From Planctomycetota bacterium (GTDB taxonomy: Bacteria; Planctomycetota; Planctomycetia; Pirellulales; Pirellulaceae): DNA of 10,096 nucleotides. The stretch is from contig JAHWKS010000105.1 of the NCBI GenBank assembly GCA_019347795.1, forward strand, positions 1 through 10,096, written 5' to 3'. Shown piece by piece: positions 6,564 to 10,096 of the stretch (positions within the stretch are counted from its first letter, which is position 1; every line of letters begins with the position of its first letter). A program made the translations under genes and the position numbers. Under the pieces are notes generated by a model. The model saw only the letters and a list, made by a program, of their open reading frames with translations. It did no database searches and was not told where the DNA came from.

Positions 6564-7223
6564 GTGAGATTTGCAGTCGTCGTTGCCGTTCTACTTGTCG
6601 CGTCGCTTGCCGGAGCGCAAGAGTCGAGCCTGTTTCGTCAGCCGGCGCCGATGCAGCGGCAAGACCTGCGGCTCTCCGACGCCAGCATGATTTACCACCA
6701 GTTGCCGCCGCCGCGGCAGATTGTCAAGCACGACCTGGTGACGGTGCGCGTGGATAAAAAGGCGGTGATGACCTCCGAGGGCGAAGTGCAGCGGAGGAAG
6801 ACGGGTTTGTACGACGCCGTGCTCGCCGACTGGGTCGCCCTCAAAGGATTGCTGGAGCTGAAGGCGGCGCCGCAAGCCGACGGCGATCCGCGCGTGCAAG
6901 GGCAACTCAACCAGCTCTATCGCGCCGAGGGAGAGCTGGAGACGCGGGAGGCGCTCGCCTTCGACATCACGGCCGAGGTGGTGGACATTCGCCCGAACGG
7001 TCTTTTGGTGATGGAGGCGCACGACTCCTTCCGCGTGAACAACGAAGTCTGGGAGTACTCGCTGAGCGGCGTTTGCCGGCCGGAGGACATCGACCCGGGC
7101 AACGTGATTCTCAGCAAGCACATCGCCCACCTGCAGGTCTGGAAGCGCGAGCGCGGCCACGTCCGCGACAGCTACCGCCGCGGCTGGTTCGCCCGCTGGT
7201 TCGATACGTTCAATCCGTTTTAA
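6564..7223 (+). CDS. flgH: Flagellar L-ring protein FlgH, 219 aa, without lipobox
   Basis: Forms the outer-membrane L ring around the rod. The GTG start gives a signal peptide (VRFAVVVAVLLVASLAGAQ, residues 1-19). The frame continues upstream through flgA, but that part has no FlgH character and overlaps flgA. FlgH landmarks are IVKHDLVTVRVDKKAVMTSE (about 53-72), the DIRPNGLLVMEA strand (141-152), SGVCRPEDIDPGN (168-180), VILSKHIAHLQV and the C-terminal GWFARWFDTFNPF (207-219), all as in the family. Length is normal (about 220-230 aa). FlgH is classically a lipoprotein with a cysteine at the processing site; here the only cysteine is Cys171 inside the conserved block, and none is near the signal peptide end. 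Signal peptidase I cleavage after AGA or nearby is therefore likely. It lies 11 bases after flgA. Confidence 0.93.
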   Translation: MRFAVVVAVLLVASLAGAQESSLFRQPAPMQRQDLRLSDASMIYHQLPPPRQIVKHDLVTVRVDKKAVMTSEGEVQRRKTGLYDAVLADWVALKGLLELKAAPQADGDPRVQGQLNQLYRAEGELETREALAFDITAEVVDIRPNGLLVMEAHDSFRVNNEVWEYSLSGVCRPEDIDPGNVILSKHIAHLQVWKRERGHVRDSYRRGWFARWFDTFNPF

Positions 7224-7249
7224 GTAAGACGACCCGATAGTTGTCCACT

Positions 7250-8320
7250 ATGCACTCCTTGCGTTACTTAGCATTCGCAGCGGCGATCCTTGTCTCCGCG
7301 ACTCCCGCGGCGGCGCAGCGGCGCGTGCGGGATATCTGCCGCGTCAAAGGGCAGGAAGAGAATACGCTGCAGGGCTTGGGCCTGGTCGTGGGATTGAAGG
7401 GGACCGGCGACGGCGCCGCCCTCCCCACGTCGCGGGCCTTGGCCAACATGATGCGGCTGATGGGCAATCCGATCCCGCTCAGCACGGACGGGCAGCCGCT
7501 GTTGGAGGAACTGAAGGACTCCAAGAACGTCGCCCTGGTGATGGTCACCGCCACGGTGCCGGCGCAGGGCGGGCGGCAAGGCGATCTGCTGAACTGCCAG
7601 GTCAATGCCCTCAGCGCCAAAAGCCTCGACGGCGGTTACCTGCTCACCACGCCGCTGGTCGGACCGCGGCCGGGCGATACGCGGGTGTTCGCCCTCGCGC
7701 AAGGTCCGATCCATTTGCCCGATCCGACGCGGCCCGCGTCGGCCGGCATCCACAAGGGCTGTCGGCTGGAAGCCGACTTCCGCAACGCCTTTGTCGGCGA
7801 AGACTACATCACGCTCGTGCTGGACAAGGAGCACGCCACGTGGCAGACGGCCCAAGACGTGGCCGCGGCTGTGAACAACGAGCCCGACTTCCTGGAGGAG
7901 ACGCAGAGCTCGGACGAGAAGGTGGCTCACGCGCTGGACCAGGTGAACGTTGTGGTGCGGATTCCCTCGCACTATCGGGCCGATGCCGCACAGTTCGTGG
8001 CGGCGGTGATGGACGCCCGCTTGGCCACGACCGCCGCCGCGCGCCGCGTGGTGATCAATGAACGAGCCGGAACAATCGTCTTCGGCGCCGACGTGGAAGT
8101 GGGGCCGGTGGCGGTGACGCACAACGGCCTGACGCTGCAAACGGGCGAGGGGCCGGTCAACCAGTTCGTCGGAGTGGAAACCGGCGCCACCGCCCGCACG
8201 CGCCTGGAAGGGCTGATTCAGGCCCTCAACGCGATCAAGGCGCCGCCGAAAGACGTCATCGAAATCATCAAAGGTCTGGAGCGCAGCGGAGCGCTCTACG
8301 GCGAGCTGACGATCGAGTAA
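7250..8320 (+). CDS. flgI: Flagellar P-ring protein FlgI, 356 aa
   Basis: Forms the P ring in the periplasm or peptidoglycan layer, with FlgA as its chaperone. A signal peptide spans about residues 1-23 (MHSLRYLAFAAAILV, SATPAAAQ). The mature start RRVRDICRVKGQEENTLQGL leads into the FlgI signature GLGLVVGLKGTGDG (42-55). Further family features are NVALVMVTATVPA (93-105), GDLLNCQVNALSAKSLDGGY (111-130), TPLVGPRPGDTRVFALAQG (134-152), VINERAGTIVFGADV (268-282) and the C-terminal LEGLIQALNAIKAPPKDVIE with IIKGLERSGALYGELTIE. Length is typical. I chose ATG 7250 because it places the signal peptide correctly; a TTG at 7241 adds only three residues. The Shine-Dalgarno is poor. It starts 26 bases after flgH, and its stop abuts the 8-base repeat array. 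Confidence 0.97.
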   Translation: MHSLRYLAFAAAILVSATPAAAQRRVRDICRVKGQEENTLQGLGLVVGLKGTGDGAALPTSRALANMMRLMGNPIPLSTDGQPLLEELKDSKNVALVMVTATVPAQGGRQGDLLNCQVNALSAKSLDGGYLLTTPLVGPRPGDTRVFALAQGPIHLPDPTRPASAGIHKGCRLEADFRNAFVGEDYITLVLDKEHATWQTAQDVAAAVNNEPDFLEETQSSDEKVAHALDQVNVVVRIPSHYRADAAQFVAAVMDARLATTAAARRVVINERAGTIVFGADVEVGPVAVTHNGLTLQTGEGPVNQFVGVETGATARTRLEGLIQALNAIKAPPKDVIEIIKGLERSGALYGELTIE

Positions 8321-8412
8321 TGGAGTGGTGGAGTGGTGGAGTGGTGGAGTGATGGGAAAAGCTGGCGACTTTATTTTTCCAATACTCCATCACTCCAACA
8401 CTCCATTACTCC
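8321..8412. repeat. Inverted array of 8-base repeats after flgI
   Basis: Four tandem TGGAGTGG-type units (8321-8352, the last ending GA) start immediately after the flgI TAA. The complementary arm holds three 8-base units beginning ACTCCA (8384-8391, 8392-8399, 8400-8407) and a partial fourth (8408-8412). The centre carries GGGAAAA and TTTTTCC that can also pair, so the whole element can fold into one long hairpin in which the units can pair in several registers. It lies between flgI and the FlgJ-like gene. Confidence 0.85.
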
Positions 8413-8462
8413 TCCGCTTCGGCGTAACACGACTTCCCGAATCCCCGAACCCTGGATCCTGG

Positions 8463-8765
8463 ATGATTTCGTCCCTCACCAACTCGTCGCTCGTCGGTCC
8501 GACCGTGCCGCAGCCGCCGACGGCGGCCAACGACGACAAGCAACTTCGCGAGAAGTTCGACGAGTTCATCGGGCAGGCGTTCTTCGGGCAGATGACCGCC
8601 GCCATGCGAAAGACCGTCGGCAAACCCGCCTACTTCCACGGCGGCCGGGCCGAAGAGATCTTCCGCGGCCAGCTCGACCAGGCCCTCACACAGGAATTAA
8701 GCGAAAGCTCCGCCGCCGAGATCAGCGAACCGATGTACGAGCTGTTTACGCTAGCGCGGTCGTGA
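8463..8765 (+). CDS. flgJ: FlgJ-type rod-binding protein, single domain, 100 aa
   Basis: Corresponds to the N-terminal rod-binding (rod cap) domain of FlgJ. The core is LREKFDEFIGQAFFGQMTAA (about residues 25-44), MRKTVGKPAYFHGGRAEEIF, and a C-terminal LDQALTQELSESSAAEISEP followed by MYELFT. There is no muramidase (glucosaminidase) domain, so wall opening for the rod would need a separate enzyme. This single-domain form is known in many non-enterobacterial flagella. The frame is open upstream, but that part translates the 8-base repeat, so I use ATG 8463 (MISSLTNSSLVG). No convincing Shine-Dalgarno is visible. The last residues (LARS) and the TGA stop come from the first copy of a 17-base direct repeat. 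Position between flgI and flgN supports the call. Confidence 0.85.
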   Translation: MISSLTNSSLVGPTVPQPPTAANDDKQLREKFDEFIGQAFFGQMTAAMRKTVGKPAYFHGGRAEEIFRGQLDQALTQELSESSAAEISEPMYELFTLARS

Positions 8766-8785
8766 GCCTAGCGCGATCGTGAGCC
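8752..8785. repeat. 17-base direct duplication over the flgJ stop codon
   Basis: TAGCGCGGTCGTGAGCC (8752-8768) is followed directly by a second copy (8769-8785) with one change (G to A). The first copy encodes the end of the FlgJ-like protein and contains its TGA stop (8763-8765). Confidence 0.8.
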
Positions 8786-8919
8786 GCCTCCGAATCACGG
8801 CTCTTCCCGACTCCGAATCCCGATTTCCGACGGCTGATTCCTGACTCCACGTCGGGGGCAGCTTGTTTGGGGATTGCAGCGCGAAACCGCAAGCGTGCAG
8901 CAAGCTGATTCCTTACCCT

Positions 8920-8996
8920 GACTCCTGACCCCCGACCCCTGACCCCTGACCCCCGACCCCTGACCCCTGACCCCTGACTCCTGACCCCTGACTGCC
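8920..8996. repeat. Tandem 7-base array (GACCCCT) ending just before flgN
   Basis: Ten consecutive 7-base units of GACCCCT with variants GACTCCT and GACCCCC fill 8920-8989 without a gap, and a degraded eleventh unit (GACTGCC) ends at 8996. The array stops 7 bases before the flgN ATG and occupies the place where a ribosome binding site would be expected. Upstream, 8805-8850 has related but irregular GACTCC-like motifs. The form resembles the short tandemly repeated repetitive (STRR) heptamers of cyanobacteria, although I cannot claim relatedness. Confidence 0.9.
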
Positions 8997-9003
8997 TTCC
9001 CCC

Positions 9004-9495
9004 ATGACCGCCATCGACTGGGAAACTGAAATCGTCTCGCTCCTGGACGAGCTCTCACAGGTGCAGGATGCGCTCTTCGCGGTGCTGGGCGAGAAGCGCG
9101 TGTGCATGGCCCACCGCGATCGCGAGGGCATGGCCGCCCTCGACATGCGCGAGCAGGAGGTGCGGGAGCGTCTGGAAGCGTGCCACGACCGCCGCCAGCA
9201 GCTCCTGCGGGCGGCGCGGCAGCGCAGTCTGCCGCACGAGAGTCTGGGAAAGCTGGCGGCCTCGGGTGTTGTCGGCGGGCGGGAGAAATTGACGAAGCGG
9301 GTGAACCACACCGCCGCTCGCATGCGGCTCTTGCAGCATGAGAGCCTGACAAACTGGGTCGCTGCACAGCGGTCGCTGTTACATTTTGCCCAGATGTTAG
9401 AGATTCTCGCGACCGGCGGCCGGCCCGATCCGACATATAGAGAGCGCGGCGCCGCATGCGCCGCCGGCGGCTCGCTGGTAGACCAGGAAGCGTAG
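9004..9495 (+). CDS. flgN: FlgN-family flagellar export chaperone, 163 aa
   Basis: Predicted cytoplasmic chaperone for the hook-filament junction proteins FlgK and FlgL. The protein is almost entirely helical and charged, with no signal peptide or membrane segment. A first helix pair covers WETEIVSLLDELSQVQDALF (residues 6-25), LGEKRVCMAHRDREGMAALD and REQEVRERLEACHDRRQQLL. A second part has LTKRVNHTAARMRLLQHESL (96-115) and a long helix to about 137. The last 25 residues look disordered. FlgN proteins are poorly conserved, so the call rests on length, the LLxEL / EKxxxxxxDxExM-like pattern and the position directly before flgK. The ATG at 9004 has no Shine-Dalgarno, because the 7-base array lies upstream. 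The inverted array 9551-9592 lies downstream. Confidence 0.78.
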   Translation: MTAIDWETEIVSLLDELSQVQDALFAVLGEKRVCMAHRDREGMAALDMREQEVRERLEACHDRRQQLLRAARQRSLPHESLGKLAASGVVGGREKLTKRVNHTAARMRLLQHESLTNWVAAQRSLLHFAQMLEILATGGRPDPTYRERGAACAAGGSLVDQEA

Positions 9496-9550
9496 CAGAG
9501 GAGCGTGGGAATTCGCGGATTCAGGAATCGTGCAGCAATGATACTGTGAG

Positions 9551-9592
9551 AGGGGTCAGGAGTCAGGGGTCAGGGGTCAGGAGTCCGGGGTC
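9551..9592. repeat. Tandem 7-base array (AGGGGTC), inverted relative to the array before flgN
   Basis: Six contiguous units, four AGGGGTC-like (one CGGGGTC) and two AGGAGTC, fill 9551-9592. They are the reverse complement of the GACCCCT / GACTCCT units at 8920-8996. The two arrays flank flgN in opposite orientation and could base-pair in one transcript. Confidence 0.9.
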
Positions 9593-9614
9593 AGTGAAGA
9601 ATCTGTGAAACCTT

Positions 9615-9646
9615 GATTCAGTCTTCCGGCGATTCAGTCTTCCGAC
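9615..9646. repeat. 16-base direct duplication
   Basis: GATTCAGTCTTCCGGC (9615-9630) is followed directly by a copy with one change, GATTCAGTCTTCCGAC (9631-9646). It lies in the gap between flgN and flgK. Confidence 0.75.
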
Positions 9647-9661
9647 GCTGAGAATACCGGG

Positions 9662-9720
9662 GAGGAGTCAGGTATCAGGAGTCAGCCGCAATTGAACTTA
9701 CCCCAGACCCCTGACTCCTC
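9662..9720. repeat. Hairpin built from 7-base units upstream of flgK
   Basis: GAGGAGTCAGG (9662-9672) and CCTGACTCCTC (9710-9720) are a perfect 11-bp inverted pair enclosing further AGGAGTC (9677-9683) and GACCCCT (9706-9712) units. It is the same family as the flanking arrays, folded on itself. It ends 54 bases before the flgK start and lacks a T-run. Confidence 0.8.
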
Positions 9721-9774
9721 TCCCAGTTTCCTCGGAGCGCTGGCGCCAGGTCTCACAGACACCAGGAAGCGATC

Positions 9775-10096
9775 ATGTCCCTCTTCGGCTCGATGCAGAT
9801 CGCCAAGAATGCGCTCTCGGCAGCGCAGCTTGGCTTGCAGGTGGCGGGCAACAACATCGCCAACGCCCACACGCCGGACTATCTGCGGCAGGAGATGGAG
9901 CTGCGCGCCGCCCCCACGCAGCGCGTCGGCGGCTTGCTGCTGGGCTCCGGCGTCGATGTGCGGGCGATTTACCAGCGCGTTGATCTGTTTCTAGAAGAGC
10001 GGCTCCGCGGCGCCCGCAGCGATTTGGCGAAGGGAGAGGCGGAAGAAAAAACCTACGTGCAGCTCGAGACGCTGATCGGCGAGCTGAGCGATACCG
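9775..10096 (+). CDS. flgK: Flagellar hook-associated protein 1 FlgK, N-terminal 107 residues
   Basis: First hook-filament junction protein, secreted by the flagellar type III exporter and held by FlgN before export. Only the N-terminus is present; the frame is open to the right edge. The start MSLFGSMQIAKNALSAAQLG leads into the rod/hook signature GLQVAGNNIANAHTPDYLRQ (residues 20-39), where HTPDYLRQ is the FlgK form of the NTxGYxRQ motif. Then come VGGLLLGSGVDVRAIYQRVD, LFLEERLRGARSDLAKGEAE and YVQLETLIGEL, matching FlgK rather than FlgE/F/G. The start is supported by AGGAAG (9764-9769), 5 bases before the ATG. It follows flgN after 279 bases of repeat-rich sequence. Confidence 0.93.
   Translation, partial: MSLFGSMQIAKNALSAAQLGLQVAGNNIANAHTPDYLRQEMELRAAPTQRVGGLLLGSGVDVRAIYQRVDLFLEERLRGARSDLAKGEAEEKTYVQLETLIGELSDT

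Noticed and set aside
8325..8462. N-terminal extension of the FlgJ-like protein
   Set aside because: It translates the 8-base repeat (WWSGG) and its hairpin; the rod-binding domain begins well after ATG 8463.
8920..8996. CRISPR array
   Set aside because: Units are 7 bases and contiguous with no spacers.
8795..9457. 220-residue minus-strand frame with repeated GVRGQGS-like residues
   Set aside because: The repeats are the translation of the 7-base array, and the rest is antisense to flgN.
9692..9994. 100-residue + strand frame overlapping the flgK start
   Set aside because: It is out of frame with flgK, whose N-terminal signature and ribosome binding site are clear.

Overview
This GC-rich window carries a nearly complete flagellar rod/ring operon on the + strand and, divergently on the - strand, an operon for membrane-fusion (HlyD-type) adaptors and an M50-type membrane protease. 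The closest match I know from family knowledge is a planctomycete, probably Pirellulales-like. The reasons are the GAF-HlyD fusion followed by a small HlyD protein and an M50 protease with a PqqD-like N-terminus, the gene order flgF-flgG-flgA-flgH-flgI-flgJ-flgN-flgK, and intergenic regions rich in short repeats. The P-ring (FlgI) and L-ring (FlgH) genes imply a diderm envelope. No database search was possible, so the taxonomy is an inference.

Minus-strand half (1-3537), in transcription order: a 688-residue protein with two GAF-like regions, one transmembrane helix and a HlyD-type periplasmic part; a 290-residue exported HlyD/RND-adaptor-like protein; and the first 105 residues of an M50-type protease that runs off the left edge. 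Its visible part resembles PqqD / RiPP-recognition domains. Both gaps between these genes hold REP-like inverted repeats (323-492 and 1395-1466), each beginning with the tetranucleotide GTAG. The product handled by this operon is unknown.

Divergent intergenic region (3538-4031): 494 bases with no credible gene. It holds a well-spaced sigma-54 promoter candidate (3978-3993) aimed at flgF and a weaker sigma-70-like candidate for the minus-strand operon.

Plus-strand half (4032-10096): flgF (proximal rod), flgG (distal rod), flgA (P-ring chaperone), flgH (L ring), flgI (P ring), a single-domain FlgJ-type rod-binding protein, a FlgN-type chaperone, and the start of flgK (hook-filament junction). 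Together these build the distal rod, the bushings through the wall and outer membrane, and the first hook-associated protein. FlgH has a signal peptide but no lipobox cysteine, unlike the classical lipoprotein.

Most larger gaps in the flagellar operon hold a different short-repeat family: a 10-base-period hairpin (4821-4884), an 8-base-period inverted array (8321-8412), a 17-base duplication over the flgJ stop codon (8752-8785), 7-base arrays flanking flgN in opposite orientations (8920-8996 and 9551-9592, plus a hairpin at 9662-9720), and a 16-base duplication (9615-9646). The repeat content and the sensor-adaptor/protease operon are the least conventional parts of the window.
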